Positions 24,904 to 33,772 of a stretch of DNA of 64,000 nt are shown piece after piece; position 1 is the stretch's first letter, and each line of letters opens with the position of its first letter. The notes beneath the pieces are model-generated. The model was not told where the DNA came from. It was given only the letters and a program-made list of their open reading frames with translations, and did no database searches. Source of the stretch: Lachnospiraceae bacterium (lineage in GTDB: Bacteria; Bacillota; Clostridia; Lachnospirales; Lachnospiraceae). The stretch is from the NCBI GenBank assembly GCA_910575275.1, contig CAJTEE010000003.1, positions 186,001 through 250,000 of the forward strand, written 5' to 3'. The translations under genes and the position numbers were made by a program.

Positions 24904-25872
24904 ATGGAAACGTTGCTGTCAATAAAAGAGCTTGGTGTCGTGTACCACACGGAGCGCTCAAAGGTATACGCGGTGAACGGCTTAAGCCTTGAGATCGCGA
25001 AGGGGGAGTCACTTGGCCTGGTAGGGGAGACAGGAGCAGGGAAAACCACAACGGCTCTGGCCGCGTTAAATCTTCTCCCGAAATCCGCCGAGAGGAGCGG
25101 GGACATACTTTATGAAGGAAAATCTGTTTTCCATATGCGTGAAAGGGAGCTTTTAAAGCTGCGGGGAGGGGAAATCGCGATGATTTTCCAGAATCCTCTT
25201 ACAGCGCTGAATCCTGTTTTTACGGTAGGGGAGCAGATCGAGATGGTTTTAAGAGCCCATGGCGGAGGAAAGAACAGGCAGATCAGGGAACGGGCCGGAG
25301 AGCTGCTTGAGACGGTGGGTATTCCCAGATACAGGCTGAAGGATTATCCGGGCCAATTCAGCGGCGGGATGCGGCAGCGGGTCGGGATCGCGGCGGCGTT
25401 AGCAAGCAGCCCGAAGCTTTTGATCGCAGACGAGCCGACAACGGCCCTTGACGTTACGATCCAGGCCCAGATTCTTGAGCTGATGAAGGAGCTGCAGCTT
25501 CGGTCGAACATGTCACTTTTGATGATCACGCATAACCTGGGAATCATTTCGGAGCTGTGCCAGCATGTGGCCGTGATGTATGCGGGAACAATTATTGAGT
25601 ACGGCGAGGTGGCAAAGGTGTTCAAAAACCCGCTGCATCCGTATACGATCGGCCTTTTGGGAGCGCTTCCCAAGCTGGACGGTCCCCGCTCCAGACTGAC
25701 GGCGATTCCGGGAAGGATCGCCGATCCGCAGAATCTTCCTCCAGGCTGCCCGTTCCATCCACGCTGCGAGCGATGTCAGGAGGAATGCCAAAGCAAAACG
25801 CCGGGCCTTGCGGCAATAGAGGAGAAGCATTTTGTGAGCTGTCATTTGTATACGAAGGAGGTGAGGCCATGA
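24904..25872 (+). CDS. ABC transporter ATP-binding protein, DppD/OppD type
   Basis: A 322-residue ATPase: Walker A GETGAGKTT, QNPLTALNP in the Q-loop, signature QFSGGMRQR, Walker B LLIADEPTTALD and the C-terminal oligopeptide-transporter extension with the Cys-rich PPGCPFHPRCERCQEEC (iron-sulfur-type motif common in OppD/DppD). Its end overlaps the next gene by 4 bases. Confidence 0.93.
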   Translation: METLLSIKELGVVYHTERSKVYAVNGLSLEIAKGESLGLVGETGAGKTTTALAALNLLPKSAERSGDILYEGKSVFHMRERELLKLRGGEIAMIFQNPLTALNPVFTVGEQIEMVLRAHGGGKNRQIRERAGELLETVGIPRYRLKDYPGQFSGGMRQRVGIAAALASSPKLLIADEPTTALDVTIQAQILELMKELQLRSNMSLLMITHNLGIISELCQHVAVMYAGTIIEYGEVAKVFKNPLHPYTIGLLGALPKLDGPRSRLTAIPGRIADPQNLPPGCPFHPRCERCQEECQSKTPGLAAIEEKHFVSCHLYTKEVRP

Positions 25873-26867
25873 GCCAGACGCGGCCGATGTTGGAGGCGAG
25901 GCATCTGAAACGGTATTTTCAGATTTCCAAAAAGGACGTGCTGCAGGCCGTTGACGATGTGAGCTTCGAGATCTATGAGGGAGAGACGCTGGGATTGGTG
26001 GGAGAGAGCGGATGCGGGAAAAGCACGGTGGGAAACGTTGTAATGCGCCTGCTGCCCCCGACGGCCGGCAAGCTGTTTTACAGAGGAAAGGATGTCTTTA
26101 GCCTGAACGAGAGAGAGGGAAAAGAGCTGCGGACACGGATGCAGATCATCTTTCAGGACCCGTATTCCTCGCTGAATCCCAGGAAAACGGTATTTTCTAT
26201 CTTAAGCGAGGCATACCGGATTCACGGGATCACGGACAAGAAGGAGATCCAGAGGCGCGTACACGGAGTCTGCGAGATGGTGGAAATCCCGCAGAACCTC
26301 CTGGATCACTACCCGCATGAGCTGGACGGAGGCATGCGCCAGGTGGTGGGGATCGCCAGGGCCCTGTCCTTGTCGGCCGACTTTATCGTATGTGACGAGC
26401 CGGTTTCTTCGCTGGATGTATCGGTGCAGGCGAGGATCGTGAACCTTTTGACGGATATTCAGAAGCAAAAGCGCCTTTCCTATCTGTTTATCTCGCATGA
26501 TTTAAGCGTTGTGCGGCATATATCCAACCGGATCGCTGTCATGTATCTGGGAAGGATCGTGGAAACGGCCGAGGCGGACGTGATTTTTAAAAACACCATG
26601 CATCCGTACTCCATCGCGCTTTTGTCCGCCGTGCCGCAGATCGTCCTTGACGAGAGGGTTCATCGGATTCTGCTGAAGGGCGACGTATCCAGCCCGGTCA
26701 ATCCTCCTCCCGGCTGCCGGTTCGCGCCGCGCTGCTGGATGGCGGAGGAACGATGCTTTGCGGAGTCTCCCCCGCTTGTGGAGGTTGAGCCGGGCCATCA
26801 GGCCGCCTGCTTTTACGCCTCCGCGGCAAGGAAACGGTCGGCGCAGGCAAAAAAACGCAGCTTATAG
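25869..26867 (+). CDS. ABC transporter ATP-binding protein, DppF/OppF type
   Basis: A 332-residue ATPase partner of the DppD-type protein: Walker A GESGCGKST, IIFQDPYSSLNPRKTV, Walker B FIVCDEPVSSLD and C-terminal PPGCRFAPRCWMAEERC. The signature reads ELDGGMRQ rather than ELSGGQRQ, a mild variation with D in place of the conserved Ser that contacts ATP. ATG 25869 is chosen since aaggaggtgag precedes it and it overlaps the upstream stop. Confidence 0.92.
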   Translation: MSQTRPMLEARHLKRYFQISKKDVLQAVDDVSFEIYEGETLGLVGESGCGKSTVGNVVMRLLPPTAGKLFYRGKDVFSLNEREGKELRTRMQIIFQDPYSSLNPRKTVFSILSEAYRIHGITDKKEIQRRVHGVCEMVEIPQNLLDHYPHELDGGMRQVVGIARALSLSADFIVCDEPVSSLDVSVQARIVNLLTDIQKQKRLSYLFISHDLSVVRHISNRIAVMYLGRIVETAEADVIFKNTMHPYSIALLSAVPQIVLDERVHRILLKGDVSSPVNPPPGCRFAPRCWMAEERCFAESPPLVEVEPGHQAACFYASAARKRSAQAKKRSL

Positions 26868-26894
26868 CTGTCGTCAACGAGAGGAGAAACGAGA

Positions 26895-28193
26895 ATGAGT
26901 CAGCTTCGCATAACGGATATGCGCTTTGTGGATATAGTGGGCGCCCCCATGGACTGTACGATTCTGCGGATCGACACAAACCAGGGGATCAGCGGCTACG
27001 GGGAAATCCGTGACTTTTCGAATAAGTTTTACGCGCTCTGGCTGAAACGGCTGATACTGGGAGAAGACCCCTGTCAGATCAAAAAGCTCATTCGGAAGCT
27101 CAGGCAGTTCGGAGGGCACGCAAGACAGGGCGGGGGCGTGAGCGGTATCGAAACGGCCCTGTGGGATCTGGCCGGAAAAGCGTACGGAGTGCCGGTGTAC
27201 CAAATGCTGGGCGGAAAAAGCCGCGAACGGATACGTGTCTACTGTGATACGGATGTATCCGGAAAGCACTCCGGAAAGGATATGGGAAACGCGTTGAAAA
27301 AACGGCTGGAGGCGGGTTATACGATCCTGAAAATGGATCTGGGAGTCGATCTTCTGCTTTCGGTCGAAGGAGCGCTTAACGCGCCTGCGGACATACTTCA
27401 GAAAATGCGCGAATTCGATCAGCAGGAGCTTTCCTTTGGGATCAGCGAGAAGTCGTTTGCGGATTTCATGAGCGTTCCTCATCCGTTTACAGGCATTACC
27501 ATCACGGAAACAGGGCTTGACTATCTGGAGGAATATGTCTGTCAGGTGAGGGATATCATCGGCTTTGAGATCCCCCTGGCAATCGACCACATCGGGCATG
27601 TGAGCTGGCAGTCCTGCCTGAAGCTGGCAAAGCGCCTTGAAAAGTATCAGATTTTCTGGATGGAGGACTGCGTCCCCTGGTTTTATACGAGCCAGTGGAA
27701 AACACTCAGCGAAAACACGACGATCCCGATGTGTACGGGCGAGGATATATACGGCATAGAAGCGTTCAGGCCGTTAATCGAAAACCACGCGGTCTCTGTC
27801 ATTCATCCGGATGTCCTGACAGCGGGCGGGATCCTGGAGACGGTAAGGATCCTGGAGCTGGCGGAGGAAAACGGGATCGCCGCCGCTATCCATATGGCCG
27901 AGACCCCGGTCGGCTGCATGGCGGCCGCCCATGTATGCGCCGCGGCCGGGGATAACCTGCTTGCAATGGAGTTCCACGCGCATGATGTGCCATGGTGGTC
28001 CGCGATCGCGGCAGATGGAACGGGGCCGGTCTTAAAGGACGGCTGGCTGTATCTTTCAGATCGCCCGGGACTGGGAATCGAAAGGCTGGATGATGAGGTT
28101 TTAAAGGAGCACATCAACCCCAAAAGGCCCGGCCTGTGGCTCGAAACGGAACAATGGAATCAGGAATGGTCGCATGACCGGATATGGAGTTAA
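26895..28193 (+). CDS. Enolase superfamily (mandelate racemase/muconate lactonizing) enzyme
   Basis: A 432-residue protein with the N-terminal capping domain (~1-120, [28 protein letters not shown]) and the barrel domain with metal ligands in LAIDHIGH (Asp), FWMEDCVPW (Glu) and CTGEDIYG (Glu). A lysine lies in TILKMDLG and a likely base in [12 protein letters not shown]. Enzymes of this type abstract a proton next to a carboxylate; most bacterial members are acid-sugar dehydratases. Sited between a dipeptide-type ABC transporter and hydroxy-acid dehydrogenases, a dehydratase of an imported sugar acid is likely. It follows gagaggagaaacg. Confidence 0.88.
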   Translation: MSQLRITDMRFVDIVGAPMDCTILRIDTNQGISGYGEIRDFSNKFYALWLKRLILGEDPCQIKKLIRKLRQFGGHARQGGGVSGIETALWDLAGKAYGVPVYQMLGGKSRERIRVYCDTDVSGKHSGKDMGNALKKRLEAGYTILKMDLGVDLLLSVEGALNAPADILQKMREFDQQELSFGISEKSFADFMSVPHPFTGITITETGLDYLEEYVCQVRDIIGFEIPLAIDHIGHVSWQSCLKLAKRLEKYQIFWMEDCVPWFYTSQWKTLSENTTIPMCTGEDIYGIEAFRPLIENHAVSVIHPDVLTAGGILETVRILELAEENGIAAAIHMAETPVGCMAAAHVCAAAGDNLLAMEFHAHDVPWWSAIAADGTGPVLKDGWLYLSDRPGLGIERLDDEVLKEHINPKRPGLWLETEQWNQEWSHDRIWS

Positions 28194-28198
28194 ACGCT

Positions 28199-28855
28199 AT
28201 GAATAAAATGAATGAATTATTTGAGACGATCAAAAAGGAATTATATACGCCGGTGGTCGGGGATATTCTCGACGGAATGGGGTTTTATCATCAGTTTCTC
28301 CCGGCGGGGATCGCGCCGATCCATGAGGAGGACAAGGTGGTCGGCTATGCGATGCCGGTATTGATGATCGACGTGTACGGCCCGCAGAAGAAGCCGTTTG
28401 GCCTTTTGACTGAGGCGCTGGATCAGCTTCGGGAGGGGGATGTTTATCTTGCGAGCGGCGGGGACAACCGCTGCGCTTACTGGGGAGAGCTTCTGACAGC
28501 GACGGCAAAAAAGAGGGGAGCGGCAGGGGCTGTGATCAACGGCTATTACCGGGACTCGCATCAGGTGATGGGGCAGGATTTCCCGGTTTTCAGCAAGGGA
28601 AGATTTGCCCAGGATTCAGGCGTGCGTACACAGGTGGCGGATTATCGGTGCGAAATAGAGGTAGGAGGAGTCGCCGTTCGTCCGGGAGACCTGGTGTTTG
28701 GAGACGTGGATGGTGTGTTGGTGATCCCGAAGGAGCATGCGGAGGAGGTGATTGAAAAATCGCTGGAAAAGGCCAGAGGCGAGAAGGTAGTCCGAAAGGC
28801 GATCGAAAACGGGATGAGCGCGACAGAGGCCTTCGCTACATATGGAATCCTATAG
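28199..28855 (+). CDS. RraA family protein (HMG/CHA aldolase-like)
   Basis: A 218-residue RraA/aldolase-type protein: [54 protein letters not shown] and [20 protein letters not shown] carry the family's substrate- and metal-binding pattern. Some members cleave 4-hydroxy-4-methyl-2-oxoglutarate; others inhibit RNase E. In this catabolic operon a retro-aldol or decarboxylase role on a 2-keto acid is more fitting. ATG 28199 is used with ggag upstream; ATG 28184 overlaps the previous gene. Confidence 0.87.
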   Translation: MNKMNELFETIKKELYTPVVGDILDGMGFYHQFLPAGIAPIHEEDKVVGYAMPVLMIDVYGPQKKPFGLLTEALDQLREGDVYLASGGDNRCAYWGELLTATAKKRGAAGAVINGYYRDSHQVMGQDFPVFSKGRFAQDSGVRTQVADYRCEIEVGGVAVRPGDLVFGDVDGVLVIPKEHAEEVIEKSLEKARGEKVVRKAIENGMSATEAFATYGIL

Positions 28856-28871
28856 CTGCGGGAGGAGAAGA

Positions 28872-29825
28872 ATGGGACGTTGTCATGTCGTAATGACGGA
28901 TTACAAGTATGATTCAATTTCGATCATTGAGGAGACGATCAAAGCCGCCGGCTATGATTTTTCGGTATATCAGTGCTCCACGGCGAAGGAGGTCACTGCC
29001 GCCGCAAAGGAGGCGGACGCCCTGATTACGCACTTTGCTCCGATTACCCGGGAGGTGATCGGAACACTTACACACTGCCGCCTGATCATACGGGGCGCTG
29101 TGGGAGTCGACAACATTGACCTGGAGGCGGCGCGGGAAAGGAAAATCCCCGTCGCCAATGTCCCGGACTACGGGAGAAACGACGTAGCGAACCATGTGAT
29201 TCTGCTGATGCTGGCGGCCAACAAGAAGCTGTGTCTGCTCAACGACGCCGTCAAAAGAGGCGCGTGGGATTTTAATCTTGCAAAGCCGATTCACCGGATC
29301 GAGGGAAAAACATTAGGGCTTTTGGGCTTTGGAGGCATCGCGAGGATGGTCGCAAAAAAAAGCCGGGCCTTTTCTATGCGGGTGCTCGCGTATGACCCCT
29401 ACGCGGACCCGGCTGCCGCCGGGGAGCAGGAGGTTGAACTGACAGGGCTCGAGCGGGTTCTTGAGGAGAGCGATTATATTTCCCTCCACCTTCCGTTAAA
29501 CGCCGAAACCTTTCATCTGATGAACAAGGAGGCGTTTTCCCGCATGAAGAAGGGCTGTGTCGTTATCAATACATCCAGAGGAGACGTTCTGGAGGAGGAG
29601 AGCCTCTGCCGGGCGCTGGAAAACGGGACGGTAAGCGCGGCCGCGCTGGATGTGCTGAGCAGGGAGACGATTGCCCCCTCCCATCCCTTCTGCAAAATGG
29701 AACAGGTGATCCTCACGCCCCACAGTGCATGGTATTCGGAGGAATCGGTAGAGACACTGCTGCGCTCCGTGGCGGGGGAAGTGGTGCGCGCGCTGCGGGG
29801 AGAGCCGTTAAGGAATGCGTTGTAA
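28872..29825 (+). CDS. D-isomer-specific 2-hydroxyacid dehydrogenase
   Basis: A 317-residue NAD(P)-dependent dehydrogenase. Nucleotide-binding loop LGLLGFGGIARMVAKK; catalytic Arg in INTSRGDVLEE, acidic residue in the region of DVLSRE, and His in LTPHSAWYS. The family interconverts 2-keto and D-2-hydroxy acids (glycerate, phosphoglycerate, lactate types). ATG 28872 is chosen because gggaggag lies just upstream. It likely reduces or oxidises a product of the enolase-superfamily enzyme. Confidence 0.9.
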   Translation: MGRCHVVMTDYKYDSISIIEETIKAAGYDFSVYQCSTAKEVTAAAKEADALITHFAPITREVIGTLTHCRLIIRGAVGVDNIDLEAARERKIPVANVPDYGRNDVANHVILLMLAANKKLCLLNDAVKRGAWDFNLAKPIHRIEGKTLGLLGFGGIARMVAKKSRAFSMRVLAYDPYADPAAAGEQEVELTGLERVLEESDYISLHLPLNAETFHLMNKEAFSRMKKGCVVINTSRGDVLEEESLCRALENGTVSAAALDVLSRETIAPSHPFCKMEQVILTPHSAWYSEESVETLLRSVAGEVVRALRGEPLRNAL

Positions 29826-29861
29826 CGGGAGCATTTGTCAGAATATGGAGGAGAACAAAAA

Positions 29862-30629
29862 ATGTATACATTAAAACAGGCATTTGGGCTGGCAGGAAAG
29901 ACGGCGGTCATCACCGGAGGCGGCACGGGACTGGGCTTTGCGATTGCAGGCTGCATGGCGGCCGCCGGCGCAAGGGTGATTCTGCTGGGAAGGCGGGAGG
30001 AGGTTCTGAAAAACGCCTGTGAGTCGATCGGCGAAAATGCCTCCTGGCGCCGGTTTGACCTCATGTGTATGGAGGAGATTCCCATGTTGGCGGATTCCAT
30101 CATCGGGCAGGCGGGCAACGTGGACATCCTGGTAAACAACGCGGGCATTCAATATAAAAAACCGGCGGAGGAGATGACCGTGGAGGAATACAGAGAGGTG
30201 CTGGATGTCCATCTGACCGGCTCCTTCGCGCTCACAAAGGCATTCCTGCCCCACATGAGAGCGAGAAAAAAAGGAAGCGTGATCTTTCTGGCTTCCATGT
30301 GCTCCTTCATGGGGAATCCCTATCTTACGGGATATGCATCGGCGAAGGCCGGTGTGCTGGGATTAACGAGGACGTTTGCCGGGGAAGCCTCCTGTGACGG
30401 GGTTCGGTTTAACGCGATCGCACCCGGCTGGATCGAGACGCCGATGTTTGAAAGAGCGCTTGGAAAGGATCCAAAGCGGCGGGAGCGCATCCTGGAACGG
30501 ACGCCGATGAAACGGTTCGGGATCCCGGAGGACATCGGTTGGGCCGCCGTCTATCTGGCGTCGGATGCCTCGAGCTTTGTGACAGGAGCCTCTCTCGTGG
30601 CAGACGGGGGAGCTCTGATCGGTTTGTAA
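29862..30629 (+). CDS. SDR family oxidoreductase
   Basis: A 255-residue short-chain dehydrogenase. Cofactor loop TGGGTGLGFAIA, NNAG at ~90, catalytic Ser near FLASMCSFMG and YxxxK as YASAK, C-terminal SSFVTGASLVADGG. Closest in style to gluconate 5-dehydrogenase/2-deoxygluconate dehydrogenase-type SDRs, fitting sugar-acid catabolism. ATG 29862 is preferred with atggaggag ~12 bases before it. Confidence 0.9.
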   Translation: MYTLKQAFGLAGKTAVITGGGTGLGFAIAGCMAAAGARVILLGRREEVLKNACESIGENASWRRFDLMCMEEIPMLADSIIGQAGNVDILVNNAGIQYKKPAEEMTVEEYREVLDVHLTGSFALTKAFLPHMRARKKGSVIFLASMCSFMGNPYLTGYASAKAGVLGLTRTFAGEASCDGVRFNAIAPGWIETPMFERALGKDPKRRERILERTPMKRFGIPEDIGWAAVYLASDASSFVTGASLVADGGALIGL

Positions 30630-30643
30630 AGGAGGTGAATCGG

Positions 30644-31717
30644 ATGAAGGAGAAAGAAAGACTTCCCCGGACCAGAAGGGCGGTTCTTCTGGACCGGGCC
30701 GGGCATTTTGTACATACGGAAATCCCGATGCCAAAGGCGGCGGATCATGAGGTGTTGATACGGGTTCAGTCAGTGGGAATCTGTGGATCGGATTTAAACT
30801 ATTATCACAAGGGTGGCTCCACCATTGCGCAGGTTCGGTTTCCACACCTTTTGGGTCATGAGCTTTCCGGAACGGTGGAAGCCGTGGGGAGCGGTGTGAA
30901 GGACGTATCTCCCGGCGACCGCGTGGCAATAGAGCCGGGATACCCCTGCGGGACATGCGAGTACTGCCGGACAGGAACGTATAACCTGTGCCCCGAGGTC
31001 TCATTTATGTCGACGCCGATTTACCGGCCCTACAGTGAGGGAGCTTTTACAGAATACACGCTGCGCCCGGATTGGGGGCTTTACAAAATCCCGGCCTCCG
31101 TCTCCTACGAGGAGGCGGCGATGATAGAGCCGTTGGCTGTAGGAATGCAGGCCGTGGAGACGGCAGGGGCGCGCGAGGGGATGACGGCGGTGATCCTCGG
31201 CTGCGGCCCGATCGCCATGTGCATTCTCCTTACCCTGCGGGCTGCCGGGATTGCTAAGGTCTATATGGTGGATGTACTCGCCGAGCGCGTCAAAATGGCA
31301 GAGGAATTGGGCGCGAGGAAGGGGTTTTTAAAACTTGACATGGAGGAGATAAACCAAATTGCCGGGGATACGAGGGGGCTCGGGGCGGATCTTGTATTTG
31401 ACACAACGGATTATACCCCGTTAATCAACCAGGCCGTCTTGAGCCTGAAAAAGGGCGGCAGGCTGCTTTTACTTGCTGTACCGCATCAGGAGATGATTTC
31501 CCTGAATATGCTGCGGCTCTTTACGAATCAGATTACCGTCCTGACATCCTTCCGGTATGCGAACCAATTTGAAAAGGCGGTAAGGCAGATCGAAAGCGGG
31601 AGGATTCCGATCGGAAAAATCATCACGCATCGTTTTCCGTTTGAGGAGGCAGAACGGGCTATGGAGCAGGCGTCCAAAAAATCAGGGAGGACCTGTAAGG
31701 TGGTGGTGAACTGGTAG
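30644..31717 (+). CDS. Zinc-dependent alcohol/polyol dehydrogenase (MDR family)
   Basis: A 357-residue medium-chain dehydrogenase. Catalytic zinc ligands in GICGSDLNYYH and LGHELSG; structural zinc cysteines in CGTCEYCRTGTYNLC; nucleotide loop VILGCGPIAMCI. It resembles sorbitol, threonine and L-idonate/galactonate-type dehydrogenases. It is the last intact gene of the operon. ATG 30644 follows aaaggaggtgaatc. The next bases after its stop belong to a decayed gene. Confidence 0.92.
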   Translation: MKEKERLPRTRRAVLLDRAGHFVHTEIPMPKAADHEVLIRVQSVGICGSDLNYYHKGGSTIAQVRFPHLLGHELSGTVEAVGSGVKDVSPGDRVAIEPGYPCGTCEYCRTGTYNLCPEVSFMSTPIYRPYSEGAFTEYTLRPDWGLYKIPASVSYEEAAMIEPLAVGMQAVETAGAREGMTAVILGCGPIAMCILLTLRAAGIAKVYMVDVLAERVKMAEELGARKGFLKLDMEEINQIAGDTRGLGADLVFDTTDYTPLINQAVLSLKKGGRLLLLAVPHQEMISLNMLRLFTNQITVLTSFRYANQFEKAVRQIESGRIPIGKIITHRFPFEEAERAMEQASKKSGRTCKVVVNW

Positions 31718-32074
31718 GAGAGAGGGGGAGCGGAGCGGGCGATCCAAAAGCGGATCCTAGCGGCTTACGAGCAGGATTTTTCTAAGCATGCCCCGATTGG
31801 GATTGTGCCGAAAATCCGCATGGTTTGGAACAGTATCCCGTCCCAGCTTGCGAAGGAAAACAAAAAGTTTGTCTACGGCCTTGTCCGTGAAGGCGGGCGG
31901 GGCGTGCCCGTTGAAGTCAAGGCGGAGGTGAACCTGAAAGCAAAAAGCTTAAAAACCTATCGTGAAAAATTCAATCCCGAAATAGCGATCCGCATTTCGA
32001 TGGCAGACTACAAGGCAGAGGACCGGATAGTCAATCTGTCACTGTATGCGGTGGAAGAAATCTGCAGGGCATGA
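31718..32074 (+). pseudogene. Remnant of an AAA/DUF4143 ATPase
   Basis: Open frame from the alcohol dehydrogenase stop to 32074. AIQKRILAAYEQDFSKHAP, IRMVWNSIPSQLAKENKKF and VPVEVKAEVNLKAKSLKTYR match middle and C-terminal pieces of AAA-type ATPases with DUF4143 domains. The N-terminal ATPase half is missing and the segment between GLVREGG and VPVEVKAE (DUF4143 core) has been deleted. There is no start or ribosome site. The deletion edge coincides with the end of the catabolic operon, so the operon may have been inserted into, or have recombined with, this gene. Confidence 0.7.
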
Positions 32075-32099
32075 CGGATATGCCCGTGCTCTATATATT

Positions 32100-32249
32100 T
32101 TCCCGCACGTTTCCAGTCTGATGGGATTTATCGGGGCAGCTGGCATTTCCTATGACCGCTGGATGCGGTTCATGGGGAAGCTGTTCGTGATGCAGGCGTT
32201 TGTGTCCTGCGTGATTATGATGATCTGCCAGATGATTTCGTATACGTAA
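32100..32249 (+). pseudogene. C-terminal remnant of a membrane transporter
   Basis: The frame ending at 32249 reads GAAGISYDRWMRFMGKLFVM then QAFVSCVIMMICQMISYT, resembling the last helices of large carboxylate/amino-acid permeases (YfcC/DcuC-like). Nothing of the N-terminal part is present. Bases 32250-32393 hold no recognisable feature. Confidence 0.45.
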
Positions 32250-32393
32250 TTTGGAAGGCGCAAATGCGGCTATGCTGTCCGACGGATATTTCAGGTCATT
32301 CCTGTAAAGAAGAAAAACGATTAAAAGGGGAAAAAACGTATAGGGTAAAGAAACGGATAAAAAAGAGCCATATACAAAAAGATTATAAATTCC

Positions 32394-32422
32394 TTGAATC
32401 GAATCCTTTGCAACGATATAAT
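32394..32422 (+). promoter_or_regulatory. Promoter of the DUF5655 gene
   Basis: TTGAAT (32394-32399), 17 bases, perfect TATAAT (32417-32422). Confidence 0.8.
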
Positions 32423-32466
32423 AGAAGCAAGGCAGGTTTTTCTCGCAGAAAGGAGGTTCTGGTCTC

Positions 32467-32868
32467 ATGGGAGCGCTTTCACAGGATGTCGCCCTGTTTT
32501 TTGATAAGATGCCGGAGGCGCTGCCTCTTTATGAGGCGTTTGAAAAGAGAGTTTTGGAGGAGACGGAAAATGTGCACATTCGGGTGCAGAAGACGCAGAT
32601 TAGCTTTTCCAACCGGCATAACTTCGCGTTTGTCTCGTTTCTTCCGGTGCGAAAGGCGGCGAACCGGCCGAAGGCTTACATTGTGGTGACATTTGGGCTT
32701 GCTTACCGGGTGGAATCGCCCAGGATCGACGTCGCGACAGAGCCCTACCCGAACCGCTGGACGCATCATGTCCTCCTTGCGAGTGAGGAGGAGATGGATG
32801 ACGAGCTGATGGCCTGGGTAAAAGAGGCGGCAGCTTTTGCGGCGGCCAAGCATACAAGCCGCCATTAG
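32467..32868 (+). CDS. DUF5655 domain protein
   Basis: A 133-residue cytoplasmic protein. VHIRVQKTQISFSNRHNFAF, VSFLPVRKAANRPKAYIVVT and EPYPNRWTHHVLLASEEEMD match DUF5655, a small domain of unknown function also found after nuclease-like domains. It has its own promoter and terminator, so it is a single-gene unit. ATG 32467 follows aaaggaggttctgg. Confidence 0.85.
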   Translation: MGALSQDVALFFDKMPEALPLYEAFEKRVLEETENVHIRVQKTQISFSNRHNFAFVSFLPVRKAANRPKAYIVVTFGLAYRVESPRIDVATEPYPNRWTHHVLLASEEEMDDELMAWVKEAAAFAAAKHTSRH

Positions 32869-32871
32869 AAG

Positions 32872-32910
32872 GACCCATCAGGTGCTGTCAGGCTTTCTGA
32901 TGGGTCTTTT
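32872..32910 (+). terminator. Rho-independent terminator
   Basis: gacccatcag (32872-32881) pairs with ctgatgggtc (32897-32906), then a T run. Confidence 0.92.
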
Positions 32911-32931
32911 GCTATTGCAGAGAATCAAATC

Positions 32932-32949
32932 AAAAATGTTAACATTTTT
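32932..32949. promoter_or_regulatory. Perfect 18-bp palindrome, probable GntR operator
   Basis: AAAAATGTT-AACATTTTT, 30 bases upstream of the -35 of the GntR/TRAP promoter. The half-site aaaaatgtt recurs at 32974-32982, directly on the -35. The two sites would let the GntR protein bind cooperatively and shut the promoter. Confidence 0.6.
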
Positions 32950-32979
32950 AAATAAATGTAATCAAATTATATAAAAATG

Positions 32980-33008
32980 TTGACAAAAAGAAAACTGTGT
33001 CCTATACT
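32980..33008 (+). promoter_or_regulatory. Promoter of the GntR/TRAP operon
   Basis: TTGACA (32980-32985), 17 bases, TATACT (33003-33008), close to ATG 33034. Confidence 0.85.
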
Positions 33009-33033
33009 ACAACTATCAGTAAAGGAGTAACGT

Positions 33034-33720
33034 ATGAGCTCATTATCATCCCCTTTGCAGAGATCTCTCATTGCGAAAGATATTCTGTCAACGCTTCGAT
33101 ATGAAATCGTATCGGGCGAGCTGAAGGAAGGCGAATATCTGCGGGAGGTTGCAATCAGTAAACGCATGAACGTCAGCCGCGGACCGGTGAGACGGGCGCT
33201 TCAGCAGCTAGAGGCGGAGGGCCTCGTCGTCTCGGAGGAGAACGGCAGGACGAGGGTGGTCGGCATATCCAACACGGACATTGACGACATTTATGATCTG
33301 CGCCTTATTTTAGAAAAAAAGGCGGTTTTGATCCTGCGGGACAAGGACTTTGTGGACTACACACCCATTTTGGAGAGCCTGAATCATTTAAAACAGGAGA
33401 GGGACAAGGGCCCGGAGAGCGACCCCGTCGTGGCGGCGGGTCTGGGGTATGACGTGCATGTCGCGATCATGAAATGCTCCGGCAACAAAGCGATTTTTAA
33501 TGCCTGGAAATCTCTTTCCACCACGCTGCAGCTCATTATGGAGATGAACGGGAATTATGTGGAGAGCGAGCGGGCGTTTGCGAGCCATAAGCTGCTGGTC
33601 GATGCGATCATACAAAAGCGTGAGGACATCGAACGGGTGATTGAGCAGCACCTTTTGCAGGATTCAAAGGACATTTATTTAAGCGGGTTACACAAAAAGG
33701 CAGAGAACGAGGCGGATTAG
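33034..33720 (+). CDS. GntR family regulator, FadR/FCD type
   Basis: A 228-residue regulator: winged helix (~15-75: LRYEIVSGELKEGEYLREVA, SKRMNVSRGPVRRALQQLEA) and an all-helical FCD effector domain (DDIYDLRLILEKKAVLIL, HVAIMKCSGNKAIFNAWKSL). FCD regulators commonly bind carboxylates or sugar acids through a metal. First gene of an operon with a TRAP transporter and a UxuA-like enzyme, so hexuronate-type control is likely. ATG 33034 follows aaaggag. Confidence 0.92.
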   Translation: MSSLSSPLQRSLIAKDILSTLRYEIVSGELKEGEYLREVAISKRMNVSRGPVRRALQQLEAEGLVVSEENGRTRVVGISNTDIDDIYDLRLILEKKAVLILRDKDFVDYTPILESLNHLKQERDKGPESDPVVAAGLGYDVHVAIMKCSGNKAIFNAWKSLSTTLQLIMEMNGNYVESERAFASHKLLVDAIIQKREDIERVIEQHLLQDSKDIYLSGLHKKAENEAD

Positions 33721-33772
33721 CGGCCTTTTGAACGGAGCATCCGCGCGTTCCGAAAAAGAGGAGGTATTTTTT

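Noticed and set aside
24904-26867. Possible link of the TldR-like protein to the oppF gene here, since one known TldR group sits beside oppF
   Set aside because: The genes are more than 20 kb apart with unrelated operons between them, and no guide match was found near the transporter promoter.
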